Positions 50,301-64,000 of a stretch of DNA of 64,000 nt are shown here, in pieces. The notes below the pieces were generated by a model, which saw only the letters and a program-made list of their open reading frames with translations, was not told the DNA's origin and made no database searches. How positions within the stretch are numbered: position 1 is the first letter of the stretch; the number at the start of each line of letters is the position of its first letter. The stretch is from Chrysomallon squamiferum (lineage: Eukaryota > Mollusca > Gastropoda > Neomphalida > Peltospiridae). The translations under genes were made by a program, and so were the position numbers. The DNA lies in the NCBI GenBank assembly GCA_012295275.1, contig CM022670.1:14154373-14218372 (forward strand), given 5' to 3'.

Positions 50301-50585
50301 CATCATTATTATTATTGTTATTATAAATGTTTGTTTATTAGATTCAAAAAGCCGCAGAAAGAGAAGATGATCACCGCTGATTACTTGAAGAAGGTCGAGG
50401 AAGATCAGGCCAGTGATGACATCTCGATCCACCGTGGAATGGATGAGGATCCACCAAGCACGAAGGGCAGCAAACAGGGGAGCATACTCTCACGACTTAG
50501 CAACAAGCTGAAGCCACCCAGCTCAGATCACAATTCTTTAACTCAGGAAGTTCTGAACGATAACGACTACGTCACTCAGCTGTAA
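28128..50585 (+). CDS. ATP7: ATP7-like copper-transporting P-type ATPase, copy B (complete, 23 coding exons, about 1,489 aa)
   Basis: Second copper-translocating P1B-1 ATPase, head-to-tail with copy A; the family loads copper enzymes in the Golgi and exports excess copper. Exons: 28128-28148, 29317-29383, 36129-36256, 37463-38573, 39407-39604, 39884-40047, 40412-40573, 41377-41453, 41672-41912, 42168-42401, 42788-42928, 43286-43394, 43885-44009, 44592-44726, 45184-45375, 45629-45811, 46272-46482, 46917-47075, 47327-47469, 47695-47898, 48433-48550, 49470-49572, 50342-50585. These sum to 4,470 nt, an unbroken frame. Residues: HMA1 about 40-107 (first Cys replaced by Ala51), HMA2 C135/C138, HMA3 (Gly210 replaces Cys), HMA4 C303/C306, HMA5 C385/C388, HMA6 C493/C496, HMA7 C569/C572; TM1 about 646-667; TGE 874-876; CPC 998-1000; DKTGT 1042-1046; SEHP 1082-1085; TGDN 1254; GDGVND 1300-1305; YN 1365-1366; MxxSS 1393-1397. 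Vertebrate proteins have six HMA domains; here seven. One intron (after 45,375) is GC-AG. The first two exons are inferred from splice phase; a fallback start is Met38 at 36,152. Confidence 0.94.
28273..28352 (+). repeat. (CT)n microsatellite in copy B intron 1
   Basis: About 40 uninterrupted CT repeats lie some 125 bp downstream of the proposed first donor. It could act as a GAGA-type promoter-proximal element or simply be a microsatellite. Confidence 0.95.
29317..29383 (+). CDS. ATP7: Copy B exon 2: N-terminal leader
   Basis: Acceptor TCATTTAG before 29,317, donor CCAG|GTTAGT at 29,384, 67 nt, phase 0 in and phase 1 out. It encodes [20 protein letters not shown] plus EP and joins in frame to the HMA1 exon, which needs exactly one extra base. 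An internal ATG at 29,329 is an alternative start if exon 1 is untranslated. Too short to be seen as an open frame alone. Confidence 0.6.
30156..30703 (+). repeat. Two-copy imperfect tandem duplication, about 270-bp units
   Basis: Unit 1 runs 30,156-30,427 and unit 2 from 30,428. Both share blocks such as TTATTCAGGA, AACAGTAAATTTATCTCT, ATTATTTGGACCAGAAATTT and CAATAATCTGAATAAACAAG in the same order. Unit 2 has an insertion of about 25 bp (near GTTGCTAACTTCGATATTTA). Confidence 0.85.
31691..33058 (+). repeat. Four-copy tandem array, 326-358 bp units
   Basis: Units start at 31,691, 32,049, 32,402 and 32,733, each opening with ATATGTT(G/C)ATTATGATA and followed by a variant of ACATGCTTTTTGGGG, the block CATGCACAATAAATACACAC (first base varies), ATACTGACA, a CA-rich stretch, and GATAGAATGTGAAG. 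Copies differ by point changes and short indels. No open frame runs through the units. Confidence 0.9.
36129..36256 (+). CDS. ATP7: Copy B exon 3: first half of HMA1 with degenerate metal site
   Basis: Acceptor CAACAG before 36,129; donor TTAAG|GTAACT at 36,257; phase 1 in and phase 0 out. Encodes [13 protein letters not shown] then [15 protein letters not shown]. The usual GMTCxSC reads GMAAQSC: Ala (GCT, 36,191-36,193) replaces the first cysteine while the second (36,200-36,202) remains. The internal ATG at 36,152 is a possible start if the two upstream exons are untranslated. Confidence 0.9.
37463..38573 (+). CDS. ATP7: Copy B exon 4: end of HMA1, HMA2-HMA5
   Basis: Acceptor TTTCAG; donor CCAG|GTCAGT; phase 0 in and phase 1 out. 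Four HMA modules: GMTCMSC, GMTGQSC, GMTCGSC and GMTCQSC. HMA3 has Gly (GGC, 37,874-37,876) in place of the first cysteine, whereas copy A keeps Cys there. The linker between HMA3 and HMA4 is Asn/Glu-rich and unlike that of copy A. Confidence 0.95.
39407..39604 (+). CDS. ATP7: Copy B exon 5: linker and first half of HMA6
   Basis: Acceptor TTCCAG; donor GAAG|GTACAT; phase 1 in and out. Contains [19 protein letters not shown] after a linker poorly conserved with copy A. Confidence 0.94.
39884..40047 (+). CDS. ATP7: Copy B exon 6: second half of HMA6
   Basis: Acceptor TTTCAG; donor CACT|GTGAGT; phase 1 in and phase 0 out. The first 113 nt and 12 bp of upstream intron match copy A without a mismatch. 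Confidence 0.95.
40412..40573 (+). CDS. ATP7: Copy B exon 7: HMA7
   Basis: Acceptor AAAG; donor AAAG|GTAGTA; 54 codons, phase 0. Contains [15 protein letters not shown] with both cysteines (569 and 572). Confidence 0.95.
41377..41453 (+). CDS. ATP7: Copy B exon 8: HMA7 end and acidic linker
   Basis: Acceptor TGGCAG; donor AGAAG|GTTTGA; phase 0 in and phase 2 out. Encodes [20 protein letters not shown]. Confidence 0.94.
41672..41912 (+). CDS. ATP7: Copy B exon 9: membrane segment 1 and luminal loop
   Basis: Acceptor TTTCAG; donor TTCAG|GTTTGT; phase 2 in and phase 0 out. After helix 1 comes a Pro/Glu/Thr-rich loop with sequons NAT (680) and NET (686) and alternating Lys-Pro, unlike the His-containing loop of copy A. 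Confidence 0.94.
42168..42401 (+). CDS. ATP7: Copy B exon 10: membrane segments 2-4
   Basis: Acceptor TTTCAG; donor CTAAG|GTATCT; 78 codons, phase 0. Contains [20 protein letters not shown] and [15 protein letters not shown]. Confidence 0.95.
42788..42928 (+). CDS. ATP7: Copy B exon 11: start of actuator domain
   Basis: Acceptor CTCCAG; donor TGAAG|GTTAGA; 47 codons, phase 0; [18 protein letters not shown]. Confidence 0.95.
43286..43394 (+). CDS. ATP7: Copy B exon 12: actuator domain TGE
   Basis: Acceptor AACAG; donor CCAG|GTACTT; 109 nt, phase 0 in and phase 1 out. TGE at 43,361-43,369, followed by MPVPKTPG. The frame is intact here, unlike copy A. Confidence 0.95.
43885..44009 (+). CDS. 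ATP7: Copy B exon 13: actuator domain end
   Basis: Acceptor TTTACAG; donor CAAAG|GTAAAC; phase 1 in and phase 0 out; [20 protein letters not shown]. An ATT/TTTA repeat (43,518-43,600) lies in the preceding intron. Confidence 0.95.
44592..44726 (+). CDS. ATP7: Copy B exon 14: membrane segment 5
   Basis: Acceptor CTACAG; donor CAAG|GTGGGT; 45 codons, phase 0; [18 protein letters not shown] then a hydrophobic helix. Confidence 0.94.
45184..45375 (+). CDS. ATP7: Copy B exon 15: membrane segment 6 with CPC; GC donor
   Basis: Acceptor TTTGCAG; 64 codons, phase 0. CPC at residues 998-1000. The exon must end at 45,375 to match copy A and keep the frame, so the donor is CAG|GCATGT, a GC-AG intron; copy A has GT here. 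Confidence 0.94.
45629..45811 (+). CDS. ATP7: Copy B exon 16: phosphorylation site and SEHP
   Basis: Acceptor GTTTAG; donor ACAG|GTATTG; 61 codons, phase 0. DKTGT at 45,647-45,661; SEHP at residues 1082-1085. Confidence 0.96.
46272..46482 (+). CDS. ATP7: Copy B exon 17: nucleotide-binding domain
   Basis: Acceptor CTTCAG; donor GAAG|GTAAGT; phase 0 in and phase 1 out; [12 protein letters not shown]. An AAT array (46,091-46,146) lies in the upstream intron. Confidence 0.94.
46917..47075 (+). CDS. ATP7: Copy B exon 18: nucleotide-binding domain end
   Basis: Acceptor TTTTAG; donor GATG|GTAAAT; phase 1 in and out; [16 protein letters not shown]. Shares a 65-nt identical block with copy A, then diverges. 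Confidence 0.94.
47327..47469 (+). CDS. ATP7: Copy B exon 19: P domain TGDN
   Basis: Acceptor TTACAG; donor GCAG|GTTGGT; phase 1 in and phase 0 out; [17 protein letters not shown]. Confidence 0.96.
47695..47898 (+). CDS. ATP7: Copy B exon 20: P domain GDGVND
   Basis: Acceptor TTTACAG; donor CAAG|GTAAGT; 68 codons, phase 0; [16 protein letters not shown] (GDGVND residues 1300-1305). Confidence 0.96.
48433..48550 (+). CDS. ATP7: Copy B exon 21: membrane segment 7
   Basis: Acceptor TTTGCAG; donor GCAG|GTTAGT; phase 0 in and phase 1 out; YN pair in [13 protein letters not shown]. Confidence 0.95.
49470..49572 (+). CDS. ATP7: Copy B exon 22: membrane segment 8
   Basis: Acceptor TTTCAG; donor ACT|GTAAGT; phase 1 in and phase 2 out; [20 protein letters not shown] with the MxxSS motif. 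Confidence 0.95.
49897..50327 (+). repeat. Compound trinucleotide arrays in last intron of copy B
   Basis: An ATT run followed by a long (GTA)n tract (about 49,930-50,050), then a (TTATTG)n/(TTA)n array (50,176-50,327) ending about 14 bp before the acceptor at 50,340-50,341. Long poly-Leu/Ile/Val open frames in it are repeat artefacts. Confidence 0.95.
50342..50585 (+). CDS. ATP7: Copy B exon 23: C-terminal tail and stop
   Basis: Acceptor TTATTAG, phase 2 in; stop TAA at 50,583-50,585. The tail shares [20 protein letters not shown] with copy A. The di-leucine of A (DHISLL) is replaced by DHNSLT, and the protein ends YVTQL, which fits a class I PDZ-binding C terminus (T-x-hydrophobic). Confidence 0.94.
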
Positions 50586-51993
50586 TTTTGTTTAGTCAAG
50601 ATTAACGTGATGCTACATGTGTTGTTAAAAAGAAATATGTTACTATCAGAATGAAGTCCCATTTTCATAAAATCCAAGATTCAAACAAAGGGTATTGGGT
50701 CAAAGGGGTTACAAGTTCTCAGTGGAAGAGTTTGATTTTCAGTGTTCTCACATGTGGCTTCAGAACAGTAAAATTATATTGAAATAACATTGTGTATAAC
50801 AGTATTATGTATTTAACATTAGCAACATTAAAATGATGTATCTGACACTTTCTTGTAGTTCCCTATGTATATTATGTAAGATATAAGAATTATTTTTCTT
50901 TATTTTAGAAAGTATAATTAATTATCCTAATCATTGTTAAGCTGTTACTGTTGTTTATACTCTGTTCTCAAGATAAAGTGAGAAACAATCTTCAGATCAT
51001 GTAGAAAATATTTCTTTTTTGATTGTAATATAATATATGATTTTTTTTTTTTTTTGAGTGTTAATTAGAGTCATATTATTTTTATAAATTATTATTATTA
51101 TTATTTTTATTATTTTTAAAAGATTAATTATGTACATCAAATGAAAAGGAGTCATTTATTTGTATAATCATTACATCATGCATAATAATACCAAATAAAT
51201 GTTGAATAATTAGTAACATACAGAGTATAAACGTAAAATGTCTCATTGTACCATTACTCGGGTTAATTTTGTGTTTGACTTCATGAAACTGAGCATTTTA
51301 ACTTTGTCAAATCATGCATTTAGCATTTAAGAAACTGATATAAACATTACAGTTAAAACTGAAAATAGATTTTAAAAAAATGCAAAATATTCAGCTTTTA
51401 TAGGTAATGTCTTTGTAGACATTGGTCTGATCTACAGTAATGTTTAATAACAAAATGTTAATTTGTGTTTTAACTTGAAAAATTAATTAAAAAAGAAAGA
51501 ATGGAAAAGAAAACACAAATATATCAGCTGCTTAGATAACTACTTTTATATGTGTAAATATATACCTCATTTTTATACCATCTTAAATTATTTTACATAA
51601 TTTGTACTTTTTATATAGATATATACAAAATGATCTTTTTTTTTTTTCTTTCAAATCTGTAAGTGTTTGGATCATCTCTGTATATATATATATTTTTTTT
51701 TTTAACATTGTGAATTTGTTTTAAAGGCTGTGATCTTTAAAATTAATATTATTGTTATTTTTAAAAATTTAAATATGAAGTCCAGTATATTTATTAATTG
51801 AAGCTTAGGGATCATTAATTTATATTCATATTTGGTATTAAAATATATTAATGTGATCGCATAGACAGTTCGCTCTTACAAATACAAGTCTAGTACAAAT
51901 TTTAATTTTCAAAATGAAATCTATCCATAAATATTTGGAACACTTTTTAAAATGAAACTGCATTCATTTGGATTTTTGTTGCCAAATAAAAAG

Positions 51994-52029
<36 letters not shown>

Positions 52030-52168
52030 GGAAAAAGAAATGGTGGAAAATAAATAAATCCTAATTGTAGTTTTATATTTATATATTAATAATAGAATTA
52101 ATGAACAAATGATAATTTAAAGTAATTATATATATATATATATGTATGTGTGTGAGTGTTAGTGTGTG

Positions 52169-52214
<46 letters not shown>

Positions 52215-52529
52215 GTTGATTCTCAAATGAAATAAATATTGAAAGGCATTCATAAATGAATAGAACAACTGTAACCAAATGAAAAGGAATTATTTGTATT
52301 CAGATTATTAAATGATAAATGTATTTTACACGGAACTCATTAACACCATGGTCTTTAGACCACCAGTTTACTCTAGATTAACACCTCTGTGTTATTTTTT
52401 AATTTCTGCCAACTCATTAACGTAACAAGTATTAAGCAATTGCCGAGAAGAACAAAATTTCTTTCTGCAGTTATATTTTGTTACACTTAATACTTAAGTC
52501 GTTACAAATGGCCTTAATGATTAAATTGA

Positions 52530-52560
<31 letters not shown>

Positions 52561-52643
52561 TTTTGATATAGAACATTAATAAACATGTATATTTCTGAAT
52601 TAAGTATTAAATTGTCATAAAAAGAAATGTTATTATTACTGTT

Positions 52644-52738
<95 letters not shown>

Positions 52739-53199
52739 TACACATACACACACCATACTCACCACATATTCTCTGTCTCTGTCACAAACACAGCACATAC
52801 TGCATATACACTCACATCATATACACACTCTCTGTCTGTCTGTAAAATGACTGGTGAAATTTAGTTCAGGTTCGTGCATTTGGTTTGTCTCTTTTAATTC
52901 TTTTTATCAGCAGTTTTTATTTTTTTTATTTTTTTTAAAACCTTTGATAGATGGAATAAGAAAACATTTAGAATAAATAATTATATGATAATAAAACAAA
53001 TAGAAAAAAACAAAACCAAAAATAATCCTGGCATGGAATTAGCAGAGTTATTGTACAGAAATCAGAAATTGCTCTTCAAATTTATCGCACCTAAACTGGC
53101 TTAACAGAAGAAGAAAAAATAAAATTTTGTCTACAGTAATAATAAAATTTATACTAAGGAAAAACAACAACAACAACAATAATAATCAATCAATCAATA

Positions 53200-53200
<1 letters not shown>
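50586..53200. other. Copy B 3' UTR and downstream flank
   Basis: A candidate poly-A signal AATAAA lies at 51,194-51,199, but the true end is unknown. Microsatellites: poly-A (51,989-52,028), AT then GT (about 52,129-52,210), (CT)n of about 80 bp (52,649-52,728). No gene recognised. Confidence 0.55.
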
Positions 53201-59929
<6,729 letters not shown>

Positions 59930-60154
59930 CAGCGATTCTCAAACAGTGGTGGGGGTGGGGTACTTAGTTCCCAGGGTAGCAGTTTCGAAATTAAGAGGAG
60001 AAACTAGTGAGGAATTTGGGTCAAATAAAAAATCTCCGAACTGTGAAGTAACGTACCAATTGTATAATATATATTTTCAAGTGAAAGATACAGCTATAAG
60101 GGCGTCAACAAATTAACACTTAACAACAACAAGTATAATAATAATAATAATAAT

Positions 60155-60211
<57 letters not shown>

Positions 60212-60296
60212 AATAATATATAATAATAATAACAATAAAAAGTGAACTCTGGGATCACAAAAAGAGTAATGTGACTTTGCACTCTAAAAATCACTG
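59930..60296. mobile_element. Candidate hAT-like non-autonomous element (degraded)
   Basis: The left end reads CAGCGATTCTCAAAC and the right end, read on the other strand, CAGTGATTTTTAGAG: imperfect terminal inverted repeats of the hAT style. No matching 8-bp target duplication is visible, and the interior carries an expanded AAC/AAT array (60,136-60,225). Confidence 0.4.
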
Positions 60297-62192
60297 GGTT
60301 AGATACCGACACAAACAGTTGTTCTCAAACTATTCTATTATTTGTTCTTTCTTTTATTACATGAATCATTATCTTTCGTTCAGTAAAAAATACTTAAATA
60401 CATTATCTTGTGCTAAAAAGAAAGAAAAAGATAGAAAAATTAGTGAAAAAAAGAGGATAATGTAACTGGTTAATTTGATACGCCTATCAGCTATAACTGT
60501 TAATTCATATGACGTCTTGATAATACAGCTGATTTCGTCGTTAAGCTTTTTACTCTAAACCTGTGGCTCCTCCTTTTTGGTATGAGGTTCCACCCTTTAT
60601 ATAATCATTTATTCGTTCATTTTCTTTATTACGTTTATTTTTATTTTCGACTTAACATTGTTGAATCGAACACGAATTTAATTTAAAATATTTTCTTCGA
60701 GTATTACTTCAATTAGTAATTTTGTTCCATTTTCATTTTGTTTTCTAAATTTAATTTTTAAATTATTATTATTATTATTATTATTATTATTTACTTTTTA
60801 TCCTTGCTTTCTCTTTTTTAATCCTTCTTTTTCCCTTTGATTCATATTTTTTTTTTCTTTCTTCTTTAATTTTCCTTTTCCAACGTTTTCCCTTTTTCGT
60901 TCTTTCTGCTTTCTTTTCTTTTCTTTTCTTTTCTTTTTTTTTGCTTTTTTTTTGCTTTTAACTCTCCAACAGCGACAGCCGGTAAACGTCACATCGTTGT
61001 GATATTAAATACGCCTTTTAGAAAAGCTCTGAAGGAAAATAAAACGAACTGCTTCCCAAACGAGCACGCACGTCGAATCTTGTTAAGAACGTAAGTAGGA
61101 AACCGAAGAAACCCGCACGTTCAATACGTCCCATGTCAAACAGAGAAACACGTGGAACCACCGTGTTCTCTGAACTTCACGTCAGTACGCAGACAGCCGA
61201 TTACCTAAAACAAAACAAAAAAGAATGAAGTCTGCCTGATATTTAACACGTGGTTATTAATATTCGCGTCAATATCTTGATTAATTACATTGATTACTAT
61301 TAAGTGGTTAAAGGAAATTATTGTCTGTGGCGTAATTTTCAAATAGTAAGTAATTAAGAGATGAATGATAAAACATTGTTCTCAGTGTAAATAAATAAAT
61401 ATTGATCAGTTTTAAATATTTCCTTTTGCTTATAAATTGACACACACACACACACACACACTAACATACACAAATGCACGGACATATTATTGGATATATA
61501 TATATAGAGAGAGAGAAAAATATTATAGATTTTATCCATCGTTGGTAAACATTTTCTAGCCCTAAACTATATGGATAATATGATTTCAATTCCAGTTTCA
61601 TTTGTTATATATATTCGATTTCTATCAAGTAGAATAAAATTTACCAGTTTATTTAATTTTAAACTCTATTTTTGATATCGATAAATGATGACATTTGAAC
61701 ATTTGAGACGCAGTATAGTTTATCACTTTTACTCTGTTAAAATCGTAAATTAATCATGCATATCACGATTCACACTTATCTAATATATTAAACATTAAAC
61801 TACCATACAGACAGATTTGTCCATTTGCAGCGCACTATTACTATAAAAATAAATGTGTTTTTGTAAGTTGTCTGGCAAATTGTAGTCTAACAAATTGGAT
61901 ATCTGACAAATGGGATACAGTCATCTTAACACACCCCATACAAATTAGAATGACTTAACACCCTTCACGTACATTAATCCATCAACACATTTCATCTCTG
62001 TGATTTACCTTTCGACTTAAGTGTTTTTTTTTCTCGAGACAGGAAACTGAAAAGTTCTGAAATCACTAGCTTTATCGATTGCCGAGATTCACGTCTTTTG
62101 AAATCACTCACGTGAAAACGAAGAGATAATTTATACGAAATAATTTATAGCAAATGACACATTTTGTGTTATCTGCACGGAATATATATATA
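60297..62192. other. Intergenic, no gene seen
   Basis: CpG-containing non-repetitive DNA mixed with a pyrimidine-rich tract (about 60,790-60,965), an ATT run (60,764-60,790) and a CA run (61,441-61,461). Nothing coding is supportable. Confidence 0.55.
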
Positions 62193-62441
62193 CAGTGGAA
62201 CCTCGGGTACGAACTTAATTCGTTCCAGAAGTCGGTTCGTAAACCGAATTGTACTTAAACCCGAACGCCACTCTCGTGTTTTGCAATTATTTCTTTCTTA
62301 ACCTCTACTGTAATACGTTTATACTTCTCACCAGCATTATCGCTTTCACTTTTTGTTAACTTGGGCGCCATATTTCCCAAGATCACGGTTCGTAATCCGA
62401 TTTGTTCGTGCTTCGATGCGTTCGAAAACAAGGTTCCACTG
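62193..62441. mobile_element. MITE with CAGTGGAACCT terminal inverted repeats, TA flanks
   Basis: The left end is CAGTGGAACCTCGGG; the right end on the reverse strand is CAGTGGAACCTTGTT, giving 11 perfect terminal bases. It is flanked by TA on both sides within AT runs. Subterminal blocks rich in TTCGT/ACGAA recur in both halves. This fits a non-autonomous Tc1/mariner-superfamily element of 249 bp with no transposase. Confidence 0.8.
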
Positions 62442-63648
62442 TATATATATATATATATTTTTATATTTTTTTTTTTTTCTCTCTTTTTTCAGTTTGATTA
62501 CAAAAAAAAAAAAAAAAAAAAATAAATAAAAGTACTAATAAAATATTTAAAGGAAACGATCAGAAGAAAAGAAGAGAGCGTGCCTTTAATGGGTTACAGT
62601 AAATAAAAACAGAACAAGAGAGAGATTGCGAGCGAGAGAGAGAGATAAAGAGATAAAGAGCGAGATAGAGATGGGGAAACCATATGTTTGATAATAACAA
62701 CAACATCATAACAAGAACAACAACAATAACAATAATAATAACAATAATGCTGCAAAAGATTTACTTGCATTAATACTAACTTAGACAAGTAGTTACGTGC
62801 TTACTAACCACATACCCACACACAAAGACAAACACGGTTATGCTATCTTACATTTTTATCATTCACAATACTTTTTATCTAAAGTAATAACACTGCAAGA
62901 GACTTCCTCTTCAGTACCATTTGCTTTATCAAGAACAACTATCAACTGCAATTTGTTGTTTAATGACCCTCTGCAGACCAATGTCAGAGAAAAACCACAT
63001 TTTCGGAATTACAGCCTCGCCAGTTTGGCCACTTCGTTTCTCAACACATTTAATGGGGGAAATCTTCTCGGTCGTGCCTTTCGACAAATAAAAAGAAAAT
63101 TGTAAGAAATTTACGACGCGGATCTTAGATTCCAGGCACGAATAAGCGAACGACAGGGAAAGGCTATCACGAGCAATTGTCTTGTTGGAAATAGGATTCG
63201 TGCCGCTGCATCAAGGAAAACATATTCTAATTAAAATGGCCTCATTTTCGTAAAGAAGTGGTCCACTGTGCTCATCTGATCTTTGCTTTGTAGAAATTAT
63301 ACGGCACGATTTTCCAATCCTTTGTGTCTGAATTTCCTTTCCGTCGGGTTCGTTAAACACAATTAAGATAAAAAACCGTCCCGGGAGCGGAAAAAGCGAT
63401 GAAATCCTTTAGAAATGCAACGTTGAGTATCTGAGTCTTTAAAGTCCGTCTGTTGTGATTATTTTACATGGAAGAAAATAGTTAAAACTATCAACCGGCT
63501 GATGGGAGAATATTGTATTTATAATTTGAAAGAAGAAAAGAAGAAAGAAGAAGAAGAAAAATAAAGCCAGAAGAAAAAAAAACCAAAGATGGAAATCAAA
63601 AAATAAATGAAGAAAAAGAATATTTAGAGGAAAGTGAAGAAGAAAAAG

Positions 63649-63680
<32 letters not shown>

Positions 63681-64000
63681 AGAAGAAAGAACAAAAACTT
63701 TAAAAAAGTAGAAAGAAGAAGAACAAAACAAAAAAAAAAAGAAAAATATGAGAACAGATTATTACATGAGAAATACGAAGAAAAAGAAGAAATTTTTATT
63801 GTTCACAGAAATAAGCGTTGAATGTACGACTGTGGATGTTGAATCATGACTTTACAATAATCTTATTTTATCATACACGTACACGCTGTTGTCTTAACTT
63901 ATTCTTGTAATTTATATAAATAATAACTTTTTAAAAGTTGTGTATTATAATCATCATCATCATCATCATTATCATTATGGTTATAATTATTATTATTATT
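62442..64000. other. Right-edge intergenic DNA with long purine tract
   Basis: Contains poly-A (62,503-62,521), GA repeats (62,627-62,670), an unsupported 102-codon open frame (62,797-63,105), a CpG-rich unique block (63,110-63,460), a long A/G-rich tract (63,525-63,790) and ATC repeats (63,950-63,970). No gene recognised. Confidence 0.55.
63525..63790 (+). repeat. Long purine-rich (GAA/A) tract
   Basis: About 265 bp almost entirely A and G on the + strand, including GAA repeats and a poly-A run at about 63,648-63,678. Confidence 0.85.

Noticed and set aside
49831-50432. Open frames of poly-Leu, poly-Ile and Val/Ile on both strands
   Set aside because: They are translations of GTA/ATT/TTATTG microsatellites in the last intron of copy B.
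52607-52845. Ser-Leu and Arg-Glu repeat frames
   Set aside because: Translations of the (CT)n microsatellite.
62797-63105. 102-codon + strand open frame
   Set aside because: No recognisable domain, no promoter, splice or poly-A context, and irregular composition; best treated as chance.

Overview
This is a eukaryotic (invertebrate animal) genomic window: very AT-rich, loaded with microsatellites and homopolymer runs, with two multi-exon genes on the + strand whose exons are about 80-1,120 nt long and are separated by GT-AG introns of about 0.1-6.7 kb. The organism cannot be named from sequence alone. A lophotrochozoan, most plausibly a mollusc, fits the gene architecture, the long CT/CA/AAT microsatellites and the CpG pattern, but this is inference.

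The window holds a head-to-tail pair of ATP7-type copper-transporting P1B ATPases. Copy A (exons from 8,318 to 22,224) is complete from its first large metal-binding exon to its stop codon. Its first exons are not visible and probably lie left of the window. Copy B (28,128 to 50,585) can be assembled completely as 23 coding exons and about 1,489 residues. Two short N-terminal exons (28,128-28,148 and 29,317-29,383) are recovered only by following splice phase. Both copies share the same exon boundaries and phases from exon 4 (e4, B numbering) to e23. Each encodes a tail of HMA copper-binding modules (seven in B; six and a half visible in A) followed by eight membrane segments with the TGE, CPC, DKTGT, SEHP, TGDN and GDGVND motifs.

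The copies differ in informative ways. B has lost the first cysteine of the CxxC in HMA1 and HMA3, lacks the C-terminal di-leucine that A keeps, and uses one GC-AG intron. A carries a single-base deficit in a poly-A run of exon e12 that breaks the frame (a consensus error or a real lesion), and decayed copies of its e5 exon lie in the following intron. Several catalytic exons, and in one case about 70-90 bp of intron, are nearly identical between the copies at silent and intronic sites, while the HMA exons are diverged. This points to patchy gene conversion.

Layout: 1-8,317, CpG-poor non-coding (probably upstream intron of A); 8,318-22,224, ATP7 copy A; 22,225-27,750, intergenic, CpG-poor; 27,750-28,640, CpG-rich patch with an ETS/CRE-like promoter for B; 28,128-50,585, ATP7 copy B, whose 6.7-kb second intron holds tandem-repeat arrays; 50,586-64,000, 3' UTR and a gene-free, microsatellite-rich flank that becomes CpG-rich after about 53.2 kb and carries a TA-flanked MITE, a hAT-like remnant and a long purine tract. 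I saw no tRNA or rRNA gene and no clearly non-ATP7 protein gene. I found no previously undescribed system. The interest lies in how the two copper pumps have diverged and exchanged sequence.
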